A stretch of 64,000 nt of DNA from Streptantibioticus ferralitis. Its GTDB lineage: Bacteria > Actinomycetota > Actinomycetes > Streptomycetales > Streptomycetaceae. Under the pieces are notes generated by a model, which saw only the letters and a program-made list of their open reading frames with translations, ran no database searches and had not been told where the DNA came from. Where the stretch lies: the NCBI RefSeq assembly GCF_029223525.1, contig NZ_JARHTQ010000003.1, positions 186,001-250,000 of the forward strand, written 5' to 3'. The position numbers were made by a program, and so were the translations under genes. This document shows, piece after piece, positions 23,490 to 32,002 of this stretch (position 1 is the first letter of the stretch; each line of letters starts with the position of its first letter).

Positions 23490-24482
23490 TCACTCCTTGT
23501 GGGAGAGGGCGCGAACGGTACGGGACGGGCTTGGTCGGCCCAGGTGTGCCGCCATCCACACGCTGGTGGCGGTGAGGCGGTCGAGGTCGACCCCGGTGTC
23601 GATGCCGAGACCGTTCAGCATCCAGACCAGGTCTTCGGTGGCGAGGTTGCCGGTGGCGCTCTTGGCGTAGGGGCAGCCGCCGAGGCCGCCGGCCGACGCG
23701 TCCACGGTGCAGACGCCCGACTGGAGCGCGGCCAGGGTGTTGGCGAGGGCCTGGCCGTAGGTGTCGTGGAAGTGCACGGCGAGCCGGTCGGCGGTCAGCC
23801 CGACCTCGTGCAGGGCGGCGAGCAGCTCGGTGACATGGCCGGGGGTGGCCACCCCGATGGTGTCCCCGAGGCTGAGCTCGGTACAGCCCAGATCGAACAA
23901 CCGCCGGGCCACCTGGACCACCTGGCGGACCGGAACCGGTCCCTCCCAAGGGTCGCCGAAGCACATCGACAGATAGCCGCGCACCTGCGCGCCCGCGTCT
24001 CTGGCCCGCGTCACCACCGGCTCGAACATGGCCAGCGACTCGTCGACGGACCGGTTGAGGTTGGCCTTGGCGAACGACTCGGTGGCGCTGCCGAACACCG
24101 CGATCTCGTCAACGCCGAGCGCCAACGCGCGTTCAAGGCCGCGCTCGTTGGGGACGAGTGCCGGAAGACGCGCGTCCAGCCCGGAGAGCATCGGCATCAG
24201 CTGCTCGGCATCGGCGAGTTGGGGCACCCACTTGGGATGCACGAAGCTCGTCGCCTCGATGGTCTTCAGGCCCGAGGCGGCCAGACGGCGGATGAACTCC
24301 GCCTTGACCTCCGTGGGGACGACCGCCTTCTCGTTCTGCAGCCCGTCGCGGGGACCGACCTCGTGGATCCGCACTCGGTCCGGGATGTCCTCGGACGGAA
24401 AGGGCATGGGCAGGCCAGCGGGAATGGGTAGCCCGGAGGGCTTCGATGAGGGGTGGCGGTCGGGCGCCGGGTGGGTCGTCAT
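23490..24482 (-). CDS. hmgL: Hydroxymethylglutaryl-CoA lyase
   Basis: 330 residues from ATG 24482, which overlaps the accA stop by ATGA. It belongs to the HMGL-like TIM barrel: EVGPRDGLQNE (metal and substrate residues), ATSFVHPKWVPQ, SLGDTIGVATP, HFHDTYG (metal His pair) and the catalytic Cys in GGLGGCPYAKSATGN. It splits HMG-CoA into acetoacetate and acetyl-CoA, the last step of leucine breakdown. A Pro-rich N-terminal extension of about 28 residues precedes the barrel. It lies 5 bp before the dehydrogenase, so this is one operon. Confidence 0.95.
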   Translation of the reverse strand: MTTHPAPDRHPSSKPSGLPIPAGLPMPFPSEDIPDRVRIHEVGPRDGLQNEKAVVPTEVKAEFIRRLAASGLKTIEATSFVHPKWVPQLADAEQLMPMLSGLDARLPALVPNERGLERALALGVDEIAVFGSATESFAKANLNRSVDESLAMFEPVVTRARDAGAQVRGYLSMCFGDPWEGPVPVRQVVQVARRLFDLGCTELSLGDTIGVATPGHVTELLAALHEVGLTADRLAVHFHDTYGQALANTLAALQSGVCTVDASAGGLGGCPYAKSATGNLATEDLVWMLNGLGIDTGVDLDRLTATSVWMAAHLGRPSPSRTVRALSHKE

Positions 24483-26521
24483 GACTCCTCCTGCGGGGCC
24501 GCGGTCGGGGTGACCACGGCGAGTACCTGGTCCATGGCGACCGTGCTGCCCGGGGTGACGTCGATCTCGGTGACTGTGCCGTCGTGCGGGGCGGCGATGA
24601 CGTGCTCCATCTTCATCGCCTCGACGACCAGCAGGCTCTGCCCGGCGGTGACCTCGTCCCCGGCGGTGACCTTGACGACGGTGACCGTGCCGGGCATGGG
24701 CGCGGTCAGTGTGTCGGTGCCTCCGGCGCCCGCCGCGCCGCGCAGCGCGGCCTCGACGGGGTCGTGGCCGTCGACGTGCCATGCGTCGCCGTCCCGGCCG
24801 AGCCAGGTGCCCGCATGGCGGAAGACGTGTGTCACGCCGTCCCAGTGCAGTATCACCCGGTCCCGGTCGGTGTGCAGTTCGGCGGGCACCGGCTCGGCGC
24901 CGCCGATGCGGACCTTGCCGGGGCGGACGCCCACGGTCACCGGTTCATGCCCTGGCACCCGCAGATGGTGCTCGGTCCAGGCGGGCTCGCCGCCCAGCCG
25001 CCAGCCGCTGGGCACGGAGAACGGATCCGTCCAGCCCTCGGCGTTCGACGGAGCCGCGGCTGCCGGAGCCAGTGCCGCCTGCCGTAGCAGCGCCGCCGCC
25101 GCGTACACCTCGTCCGGGACTCCTACCGGAACCAGCGAGGCCGCGTCCCGGTCGATCAGACCGGTGTCCAACTCGCCGGAGGCGACGGCCGGATGCTCCA
25201 GCAGCCGCCGCAGAAAACCGGTGTTGGTGTCCACACCGAGCACCACGGTGTCGGCGAGCGCGGCGCGCAGTCGGCGCAGTGCCGTACGGCGGTCCGGGCC
25301 GTGTGCGATCACCTTGGCCACCATGGGGTCATAGGCGGTGCCGACCTCGGTGCCGAGCGCCAGCCCGGAGTCGACCCGAACGCCCTCGCCGCCAGGCTCG
25401 CTGAGCGCCAGCACCGGCCCGGCCGAGGGCAGGAAGTCCACCCGCCCCTGGCCTTCCGTCCGCGGAACCCCGGCGGTGACCCGTGCGGTCTCGGCGCAGA
25501 TCCGGGCCTCCACCGCGTGCCCGGTGAGGCTGATGTCGCCCTGTCCGAAGGACAGTCGCTCTCCGGCGGCCACCCTCAGCTGCCACTCGACCAGGTCGAG
25601 TCCGGTGACCAACTCCGTTACCGGATGCTCCACTTGGAGCCGGGTGTTCATCTCCATGAAGCAGTAAGCGGACGGGTCCGCGCCGGGCACGATGAACTCC
25701 ACCGTGCCCGCGCCCAGATAGCCGCAGGAACGAGCCGCCTGTACGGCCGCCGCGCCCATGGCCGCCCGGGTCGCCTCGTCCAGGAGGACGGACGGCGCCT
25801 CTTCGATCACCTTCTGATGGCGGCGCTGCAGCGAGCATTCGCGTTCGCCGAGGTGGACCACCTGCCCATGGGCGTCGGCCAGCACCTGGATCTCGATGTG
25901 CCGGGGGCGGTCGATCCACCGCTCGACCAGCAGTGTGTCATCGCCGAAGGAGCCGCGGGCCTCTCGCCGGGCCGCGGTGATCTCCTCGGCCAATAGCGCC
26001 TCGTCGCGGACCAGGCGCATGCCCTTGCCGCCGCCGCCCGCCGAGGGCTTGAGCAGTACCGGGGTGCCGATCTGCCGGGCGGCGTCGATGAGTTGGGCGT
26101 CGGTGAGCCCGCTGCCGTTGCTGCCGGGGACGACCGGGACGCCTGCCTCCCGTACCGTCTCCTTGGCGCGGATCTTGTCGCCCATCAGCTCGATCGCGCT
26201 GGCCGGTGGCCCGATGAAGACCAGCCCGGCGTCCTCGCATGCCTGGGCGAAGGCCGCGTTCTCGGCGAGGAAGCCATAGCCGGGGTGGACCGCCTGGGCG
26301 CCGGTGCGGGCCGCCGCCTCCAGCAGCCGCTCGATGGACAGATAGCTCTGGGTGGCGGGCGGCGGCCCGATGCGTACCGCCTGATCGGCCTCCCGCACAT
26401 GGCGCGCCTCGGTGTCGGCGTCGCTGAAGACGGCGACCGAGCGGATGCCCAGCCGCCGCAGCGTACGGATCACCCGGACGGCGATCTCGCCCCGGTTCGC
26501 CACAAGGACCGTCTCGAACAT
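24479..26521 (-). CDS. Acyl-CoA carboxylase alpha chain (biotin carboxylase plus BCCP), 3-methylcrotonyl-CoA type
   Basis: 680 residues from ATG 26521. Biotin carboxylase domains come first: N-lobe VLVANRGEIAVRVIR, ATP-grasp with KPSAGGGGKGMR, ECSLQRRHQKVIEEAP, and EMNTRLQVEHPVTE. A linker domain follows, then a biotinyl domain with the attachment Lys in VEAMKMEH near residue 640. It carboxylates biotin for the beta subunit encoded just upstream. The neighbours (accD-like subunit, HMG-CoA lyase, acyl-CoA dehydrogenase) point to 3-methylcrotonyl-CoA as substrate, though actinomycete subunits are promiscuous. In S. coelicolor the homologue is the carboxylase alpha chain beside hmgL. Confidence 0.95.
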   Translation of the reverse strand: MFETVLVANRGEIAVRVIRTLRRLGIRSVAVFSDADTEARHVREADQAVRIGPPPATQSYLSIERLLEAAARTGAQAVHPGYGFLAENAAFAQACEDAGLVFIGPPASAIELMGDKIRAKETVREAGVPVVPGSNGSGLTDAQLIDAARQIGTPVLLKPSAGGGGKGMRLVRDEALLAEEITAARREARGSFGDDTLLVERWIDRPRHIEIQVLADAHGQVVHLGERECSLQRRHQKVIEEAPSVLLDEATRAAMGAAAVQAARSCGYLGAGTVEFIVPGADPSAYCFMEMNTRLQVEHPVTELVTGLDLVEWQLRVAAGERLSFGQGDISLTGHAVEARICAETARVTAGVPRTEGQGRVDFLPSAGPVLALSEPGGEGVRVDSGLALGTEVGTAYDPMVAKVIAHGPDRRTALRRLRAALADTVVLGVDTNTGFLRRLLEHPAVASGELDTGLIDRDAASLVPVGVPDEVYAAAALLRQAALAPAAAAPSNAEGWTDPFSVPSGWRLGGEPAWTEHHLRVPGHEPVTVGVRPGKVRIGGAEPVPAELHTDRDRVILHWDGVTHVFRHAGTWLGRDGDAWHVDGHDPVEAALRGAAGAGGTDTLTAPMPGTVTVVKVTAGDEVTAGQSLLVVEAMKMEHVIAAPHDGTVTEIDVTPGSTVAMDQVLAVVTPTAAPQEES

Positions 26522-26534
26522 CTGGTGATCCCCC

Positions 26535-28187
26535 CTACATCCGGAAGACGCCGTAGCCGGGAGCCTGCACGTCTCCAGAGAGCCCAGCCCGTTGTGGAGT
26601 GGGCGCGTTGGCGCAGGCCGTCAGGGCGAGGCCGAGTACCGTGCGGGTCTCCAGCGGGTCGATCACCCCGTCGTCCCAGAGTCTGGCCGTGGCGTAGTAG
26701 GCGTTGCCCTGGGTCTCGTACTGGGCGCGGATCGGCGCCTTGAACCGCTCCTCGTCCTCGATCGGCCACTGCTCGCCCGCCGCCTCCATCTGGTCCCGCT
26801 TGACGGTCGCGAGCACGGAGGCGGCCTGTTCGCCGCCCATCACCGAGATCTTGGCGTTGGGCCACATCCACAGGAAGCGGGGGGAGTAGGCGCGGCCGCA
26901 CATCGAGTAGTTGCCGGCGCCGTACGAGCCGCCGATCACCACGGTCAGCTTCGGTACCCGGGTGCAGGCGACGGCGGTGACCATCTTGGCGCCGTGCTTG
27001 GCGATGCCGCCCGCCTCGTACTGCCGGCCGACCATGAAGCCGGAGATGTTCTGCAGGAAGAGCAGCGGGATGCCGCGCTGGTCGCACAGCTCGATGAAGT
27101 GCGCGCCCTTCAGCGCCGACTCTGCGAACAGGATGCCGTTGTTGGCGACGATGCCCACCGGGTGGCCGTGCAGCCGGGCGAAGCCGGTGACCAGCGTCGT
27201 GCCGTACTCCGCCTTGAACTCGGCGAACCGGCTGCCGTCCACCAGCCGGGCGATGACCTCCCGCACGTCATAGGGGGTGCGCGAGTCGACCGGGACCGCG
27301 CCGTACAGCCCCGCGGGGTCGACGGCCGGCTCCTCCACGGGGGCGACCGACCAGGGCAGCGGCCCGCGCTCCGGCAGCGTGCCGACGATGTTCCGCACGA
27401 TGCGCAGTGCGTGGGCGTCGTCCTCCGCCAGATGGTCGGTCACGCCGGAGACCTTGGAGTGCACCTCGCCGCCGCCGAGCTCCTCGGCGGTGACGACCTC
27501 GCCGGTGGCCGCCTTCACCAGCGGCGGACCGCCGAGGAAGATCGTGCCCTGGTCGCGCACGATCACCGCCTCGTCGCTCATCGCCGGCACGTAGGCGCCA
27601 CCGGCCGTGCAGGATCCCAGGACCGCCGCGATCTGCGGGATGCCGCGCGCCGACATCGTCGCCTGGTTGTAGAAGATCCGGCCGAAGTGCTCCCGGTCCG
27701 GGAAGACCTCGTCCTGGCGCGGCAGGAAGGCGCCGCCGGAGTCCACCAGGTAGAGGCACGGCAGCCGGTTCTCCAGCGCCACTTCCTGGGCGCGTAGGTG
27801 CTTCTTGACCGTGATGGGGTAATAGGTGCCGCCCTTGACCGTGGCGTCGTTGGCGACCACGACGACCTCGCGGCCCGCCACCCGTCCGATGCCGGCGATC
27901 ACCCCGGCCGCGGGTGCCTGCCCGTCGTACATTCCGTCCGCCGCCAGCGGGGCCAGCTCCAGGAAGGGCGAGCCCGGGTCCAGCAGACCGTCCACCCGAT
28001 CGCGCGGCAGCAGCTTGCCGCGCGCGGTGTGCCGGGCGCGGGCCTTCTCGCCGCCGCCGAGCCGGGCGGCGGCCAGCTTCTCGCGCAGCCCGGCCGACAG
28101 TTCGGCATGCGCCGCCGTATTGGCCGCGAAAGCCTCCGATGCCGGATCGGCCGCGCTGCGCAGCGCGGGTGGTGCCGTGTCACGCAT
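26535..28187 (-). CDS. Acyl-CoA carboxylase beta chain (carboxyltransferase), 3-methylcrotonyl-CoA type
   Basis: 550 residues from ATG 28187. The two crotonase-like carboxyltransferase halves are evident: [53 protein letters not shown] (N-half); [76 protein letters not shown] (C-half). These long loops and the FLWMWPNA motif are typical of methylcrotonyl-CoA rather than propionyl-CoA carboxylases. It is the first gene of the leftward operon, divergent from the TetR gene 204 bp away across an operator and a tandem repeat. Confidence 0.95.
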   Translation of the reverse strand: MRDTAPPALRSAADPASEAFAANTAAHAELSAGLREKLAAARLGGGEKARARHTARGKLLPRDRVDGLLDPGSPFLELAPLAADGMYDGQAPAAGVIAGIGRVAGREVVVVANDATVKGGTYYPITVKKHLRAQEVALENRLPCLYLVDSGGAFLPRQDEVFPDREHFGRIFYNQATMSARGIPQIAAVLGSCTAGGAYVPAMSDEAVIVRDQGTIFLGGPPLVKAATGEVVTAEELGGGEVHSKVSGVTDHLAEDDAHALRIVRNIVGTLPERGPLPWSVAPVEEPAVDPAGLYGAVPVDSRTPYDVREVIARLVDGSRFAEFKAEYGTTLVTGFARLHGHPVGIVANNGILFAESALKGAHFIELCDQRGIPLLFLQNISGFMVGRQYEAGGIAKHGAKMVTAVACTRVPKLTVVIGGSYGAGNYSMCGRAYSPRFLWMWPNAKISVMGGEQAASVLATVKRDQMEAAGEQWPIEDEERFKAPIRAQYETQGNAYYATARLWDDGVIDPLETRTVLGLALTACANAPTPQRAGLSGDVQAPGYGVFRM

Positions 28188-28274
28188 GCCCTGGAGCCCC
28201 CTTGCTCACGGACCTGAACGCTCAACCTTCGGTCCGCGGCGCCTCGGCCGCGGATGTCGCCGGTGCACACCGGC

Positions 28275-28316
28275 GGTGGATCTTGGGACGGTGGATCTTG
28301 GGACGGTGGATCTTGG
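28275..28316. repeat. 15-bp tandem repeat, 2.8 copies
   Basis: GGTGGATCTTGGGAC repeats head to tail at 28275-28289 and 28290-28304, with a partial copy at 28305-28316. It lies in the accD leader between the divergent genes and is not coding on either strand. Confidence 0.75.
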
Positions 28317-28333
28317 AGATGGATGTTAGTGGT

Positions 28334-28370
28334 CGTTAACCTACTGCCCCCAGGTTAACGCTCGCTAACG
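28334..28370. promoter_or_regulatory. Operator cluster between carboxylase operon and tetR
   Basis: CGTTAACCT (28334-28342) and AGGTTAACG (28352-28360) form a perfect 9-bp inverted repeat with a 9-bp spacer. GTTAACG-CT-CGCTAAC overlaps it and reaches 28370. A TTAACG / TAGAAT pair (28355-28360, 28379-28384, spacing 18) could be the tetR promoter, with transcription starting near the ATG at 28392. TetR repressors of fatty-acid and branched-chain catabolism bind sites of this type, so autoregulation with control of the operon is likely. Confidence 0.65.
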
Positions 28371-28391
28371 ACGTTGTCTAGAATCTCTGTC

Positions 28392-29006
28392 ATGCAGCCG
28401 ACCAAGGCCGGGGTGGCCCGGCGCGAGCAGATCCTCAGAGAGGCCGCGCAGCTTTTCGCCGAGCGGGGGTTCCACGGCGTCGGCGTCGACGAGATCGGCG
28501 CCGCCGTCGGCATCAGTGGCCCCGGCCTGTACCGGCACTTCGCGGGCAAGGAGGCGATGCTCGCCGAACTGCTGGTGGGCATCAGTGGCCGCCTGCTCGC
28601 GGAGGGCAAGCGGCGGGTCGCCGAGGCGCCGGACCCCGAGGCGGCCCTCGACGCCCTGGTCGGCGGCCACACCGACTTCGCCCTGGACGACCGCCCGCTG
28701 ATCACCCTGCACGACCGCGAGCTCGACCGGTTGCGCGAGTCCGACCGCAAGCTGGTGCGTCAACTCCAGCGACAGTACGTCGAGTTGTGGGTGGAGGTGG
28801 TGGGGCAGGTGCACCCGGGCGCCACCGAGATCGAGGTGCGGGCCGCCGTGCACGCGGTCTTCGGTCTGCTGAACTCCACCCCCCACCTCGGCCGGCCGGG
28901 CGCGCTGCCGGACCGGGGGGCCACCAGCGAGTTGCTGCGCCGCCTCGCGCTCGGCGCGTTCGCCGCCCTCGACGGACCGGGCTCCGGGTCGTCCGCCCTG
29001 GGATAG
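28392..29006 (+). CDS. TetR-family regulator of the acyl-CoA catabolic operon
   Basis: 204 residues from ATG 28392. The HTH is clear: REQILREAAQLFAERGFHG, VDEIGAAVGISGPGLYRHF, AGKEAMLAELL. The C-terminal region (ligand binding and dimerisation) has no recognisable signature, as is usual. Its position opposite the accD-accA-hmgL-acdH operon, with shared inverted repeats, and ahead of a second acyl-CoA dehydrogenase suggests that it senses an acyl-CoA. Transcription may be leaderless, since the best -10 (TAGAAT) is 8-13 bp from the ATG. Confidence 0.9.
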   Translation: MQPTKAGVARREQILREAAQLFAERGFHGVGVDEIGAAVGISGPGLYRHFAGKEAMLAELLVGISGRLLAEGKRRVAEAPDPEAALDALVGGHTDFALDDRPLITLHDRELDRLRESDRKLVRQLQRQYVELWVEVVGQVHPGATEIEVRAAVHAVFGLLNSTPHLGRPGALPDRGATSELLRRLALGAFAALDGPGSGSSALG

Positions 29007-29089
29007 TCCAGCCCTGGACAGATTCCTAACCGGGAAGTAACTTGCTGAGCGCTTGCTTAGGCTGAAACTCGCCCATGGGGAGGCGCACA

Positions 29090-30247
29090 GTGCGGCGCAC
29101 GGTTTTCAACGAGGACCACGAGGCGTTCCGGTCCACGATCCGCGACTTCATCGCCACCGAGGTCGCCCCGGTGTACCACGAGTGGGAAGAGGCCGGGCAC
29201 GCACCGCGTGACTTCTACTACAAACTCGGTGAGCTGGGCGTCTTCGGCATCGAGGTGCCCGAGGAGTACGGCGGCGCGGGTGAGGTGGGCTTCAAGTTCA
29301 ACGCGGTCATCACCGAGGAGCTGGCCCGCGCCGGGGTGAGCTTCGGCGGCAGCGGCGTGCACACCGCGCTCTGCCTGCCGTACCTCCTGAAGTACGCCGA
29401 CGAGGAGCAGAAGAAGCGCTGGCTGCCGGGGTTCGTCAGCGGCGAGATCATGACCGCCATCGCCATGACCGAGCCCGGCACCGGATCCGATCTCGCCGGG
29501 ATGAAGACCACCGCGAGGCTGTCCGAGGACGGCACGCACTACGTCCTCAACGGCGCCAAGACCTTCATCACCGGCGGTGTGCTCGCCGACCGTGTCCTGG
29601 TCTGCTGCCGCACCTCCCCGCCGGACCCGGCGGACCGGCGCGGCGGAATCTCCATCCTCGTGGTGGACACCAAGAGCGAGGGATACGCGGTCGGCCGCAA
29701 GCTGGACAAGCTGGGCCTGAAGACCTCCGACACCGCCGAACTGTCCTTCACCGACGTCAAGGTGCCGGTCGAGGACCTGCTGGGGGAGGAGGGCAAGGCG
29801 TTCGCCTACCTCACCCACAACCTCCCGCAGGAGCGCCTCGGCATCGCCGTCAGCGCGTACGCCCAGGCGTCCGCCGCCGTGCGGTTCGCGACCGAGTACG
29901 TCAGGGAGCGCACCGTCTTCGGCAAGACGGTCGCCGAGTTCCAGAACACCAAGTTCGTGCTCGCCGACTGCAAGGCCGAGGTGGACGCCGCGCAGGCGGT
30001 GGTCGACCGGGCGCTGGAGGCGCATGACGCGGGCGAGTTGACCGTGGCCGACGCCGCCTCCGCCAAGCTGTTCTGCACCGAGGTCGCGGCCCGCGTCGTC
30101 GACAAGTGCCTCCAACTGCACGGTGGTTACGGCTACATGATGGAGTACCCGATCGCCCGGCTGTACGCAGACACCCGCGTCACCCGCATCTACGGGGGCA
30201 CCAGCGAGGTCATGCGGTCCATCATCGCCAAGTCGCTCGGTCTGTGA
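29090..30247 (+). CDS. Acyl-CoA dehydrogenase, long-chain type by active-site layout
   Basis: 385 residues if started at GTG 29090, where GGGAGG lies 6 nt upstream; an in-frame ATG at 29075 has no such site. ACAD motifs: AMTEPGTGSDLAGMKT, FITGG, TVFGKTVAEFQNTKFVLAD and QLHGGYGYMMEYPIARLYAD. The usual catalytic Glu position reads IYGGTSE, with Gly. Instead Glu248 in NLPQERLGIA matches the relocated base of mammalian LCAD (the PQERL motif). It therefore probably acts on longer or branched chains. It follows tetR in the same direction, 83 bp away, and precedes a TesB thioesterase. Confidence 0.9.
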   Translation: MRRTVFNEDHEAFRSTIRDFIATEVAPVYHEWEEAGHAPRDFYYKLGELGVFGIEVPEEYGGAGEVGFKFNAVITEELARAGVSFGGSGVHTALCLPYLLKYADEEQKKRWLPGFVSGEIMTAIAMTEPGTGSDLAGMKTTARLSEDGTHYVLNGAKTFITGGVLADRVLVCCRTSPPDPADRRGGISILVVDTKSEGYAVGRKLDKLGLKTSDTAELSFTDVKVPVEDLLGEEGKAFAYLTHNLPQERLGIAVSAYAQASAAVRFATEYVRERTVFGKTVAEFQNTKFVLADCKAEVDAAQAVVDRALEAHDAGELTVADAASAKLFCTEVAARVVDKCLQLHGGYGYMMEYPIARLYADTRVTRIYGGTSEVMRSIIAKSLGL

Positions 30248-30260
30248 ACACGACGACACG

Positions 30261-31169
30261 ATGAGCGAACCACTGCAGTCCCTGCTCGAACTGCTCGACC
30301 TGGAGCGGATCGAGCGGGACATCTTCCGGGGGACCAGCCGGGCCGCCCTGGTGCCGAGGGTCTTCGGCGGCCAGGTCGCCGCTCAGGCACTGGTCGCGGC
30401 CGGCCGCACCGTACCCGCGGAGCGGCACGCGCACTCCCTGCACGCGTACTTCCTGCGCCCGGGCGACCCCGGCGCTCCGATCGTCTATGACGTCGACCGG
30501 ATCCGCGACGGCCGTTCCTTCACCACCCGGCGGGTGGTGGCGATCCAGCACGGCCAGCCGATCTTCCACCTCTCGGCGTCCTTCCAGACCTACGAGGACG
30601 GGCTTGAGCACCAGGAGCCGATGCCGCCCGCGCCGGACCCCGAATCGCTGCCGACCGCCGAGGAACTGCTGCCCAAGCACGCCGACCGCTTCCCCGACCC
30701 CACCGTCGTGGACCGGCTGCTGGAGGCCCGCTCGGCGGTCGACCTGCGGTACGCGGAGGATCCGCCCTTCCTCACCGCCGGGCAGCAGCGTGAACCGCGC
30801 TCACAGGTTTGGTTCCGTACCCGCGGCAAACTCGACGACGACCCGCTGCTGCACGTCTGTCTCGCCACCTATGTGTCGGACATGACGCTGCTGGACTCCA
30901 TCCTGCTCGCGCACGGCCGCGGCGGCTGGGCGGTCGGCGACGTGGTGGGCGCGAGCCTGGACCACGCGATGTGGTTCCACCGGCCGTTCCGTGCCGACGA
31001 GTGGCTGCTGTACGACCAGCAGAGCCCGTCGGCGTCGGGTGGCCGCGGTCTGGGTACGGCGCGGATCTACACGCGGGACGGACGGCTGGCTGTCTCGGTG
31101 ATCCAGGAAGGCCTGGTCCGCGTTCCGCGTGCTGGCTACTCCGCGAGCCCGGCGGCCGACAGCAGGTAG
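30261..31169 (+). CDS. tesB: Acyl-CoA thioesterase II (TesB-like)
   Basis: 302 residues from ATG 30261, 14 bp after the dehydrogenase stop, so likely the same transcript. It has the double hot-dog fold of TesB: LLDLERIERDIFRG, VFGGQVAAQALVAAGRTV, HAYFLRPGD near the start of the active-site groove, DGRSFTTRRVVAIQ, and in the second half LDHAMWFHRPFRADEWLLYD and GTARIYTRDGRLAVSVIQEG. It hydrolyses acyl-CoA to free acid and CoA. The last 34 bp overlap the convergent gene at 31136. Confidence 0.95.
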   Translation: MSEPLQSLLELLDLERIERDIFRGTSRAALVPRVFGGQVAAQALVAAGRTVPAERHAHSLHAYFLRPGDPGAPIVYDVDRIRDGRSFTTRRVVAIQHGQPIFHLSASFQTYEDGLEHQEPMPPAPDPESLPTAEELLPKHADRFPDPTVVDRLLEARSAVDLRYAEDPPFLTAGQQREPRSQVWFRTRGKLDDDPLLHVCLATYVSDMTLLDSILLAHGRGGWAVGDVVGASLDHAMWFHRPFRADEWLLYDQQSPSASGGRGLGTARIYTRDGRLAVSVIQEGLVRVPRAGYSASPAADSR

Positions 31170-31933
31170 GCGGTCATCGGCTCGTAGTAGTGCGGTGCCA
31201 CATGGTCGTCCAGCGGCACCGTGACCATCAGCGAGCCCTCCGCCTCGCCGACGAACAGCGCCGGGTCGTTGCAGTCCGCGTAGCCGATCGCGTCGATGCC
31301 GCGCTGGCCCGCGCACCCGGCCCAGCCGTGGTCGGCGACCACCAGCTGCGGAAGCGGGCGTCCTTCGCGCTCCATCGCGTCGAGGATGGCCGCCATGGGC
31401 TCCGGCGAGTGCGTGTGGACGAGCGCGGCGGTGCGCAGCACCATGGCGACGCCGCCAATCTGCAGCACCCTGCCGTCGTCCGCGTACAGGCCCTCGGGAA
31501 TCTCGGTGATCTCGCACCCCGCGTCGCGCAGCGCGGCCGCGGTCGCCTGGTGGACGCCGAGCAGTCCGCCCGGGTGGCCGGTGGCGAACAGCACCCGCTG
31601 CTTGCCCGCCGCCGCCTTGCGCAGCGCGACGGCCATCCGGTCCAGGGCCTCGACGGTCAGTTCCGGGTCGATGATGTCCTGACCCGAGCGGTGCTCGGGG
31701 TCGGCGACGACACCGCAGCGCTCGGCCATCAGCTTGAGCAGGGCATCCTCGTCGGACCAGCGGTCGCCGAGGTCCAGTCCCAGCCAGTAATAGCGGTTGC
31801 CGGACGCCAACTCACGGTAGTGCTCAAGGTTGTTCTCGCGGCTGGTGGCGACGGCCCCGGCGATGCGGGTCCGTAGCAGGTGGTCGATCAGGGCCTGGCG
31901 GGACGGGGTGCGAACTGTCGGCATACGACCCAT
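31136..31933 (-). CDS. Conserved protein annotated phosphatase in actinomycetes
   Basis: 265 residues from ATG 31933 (ATG 31924 is the alternative and neither has a strong ribosome site). I do not recognise a catalytic motif with confidence. Notable stretches are VLFATGHPGGLLGVHQATA, MVLRTAALVHTHSPEPMAAIL, VVADHGWAGCAGQRGIDAIG and HVAPHYYEPMTAYLL. The His/Asp-rich patches (ATGHPGG, THSPE, ADHGW) suggest metal binding, consistent with the usual label phosphatase. It overlaps the tesB end by 34 bp in convergent orientation and lies upstream of nothing else on its strand. Confidence 0.7.
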   Translation of the reverse strand: MGRMPTVRTPSRQALIDHLLRTRIAGAVATSRENNLEHYRELASGNRYYWLGLDLGDRWSDEDALLKLMAERCGVVADPEHRSGQDIIDPELTVEALDRMAVALRKAAAGKQRVLFATGHPGGLLGVHQATAAALRDAGCEITEIPEGLYADDGRVLQIGGVAMVLRTAALVHTHSPEPMAAILDAMEREGRPLPQLVVADHGWAGCAGQRGIDAIGYADCNDPALFVGEAEGSLMVTVPLDDHVAPHYYEPMTAYLLSAAGLAE

Positions 31934-32002
31934 TGTCTCGTGCCCGGGAACGGACGTACGACGAGCCGTCGATTGAGACGAAGGCGTGACCCTACCGGGC
32001 GG

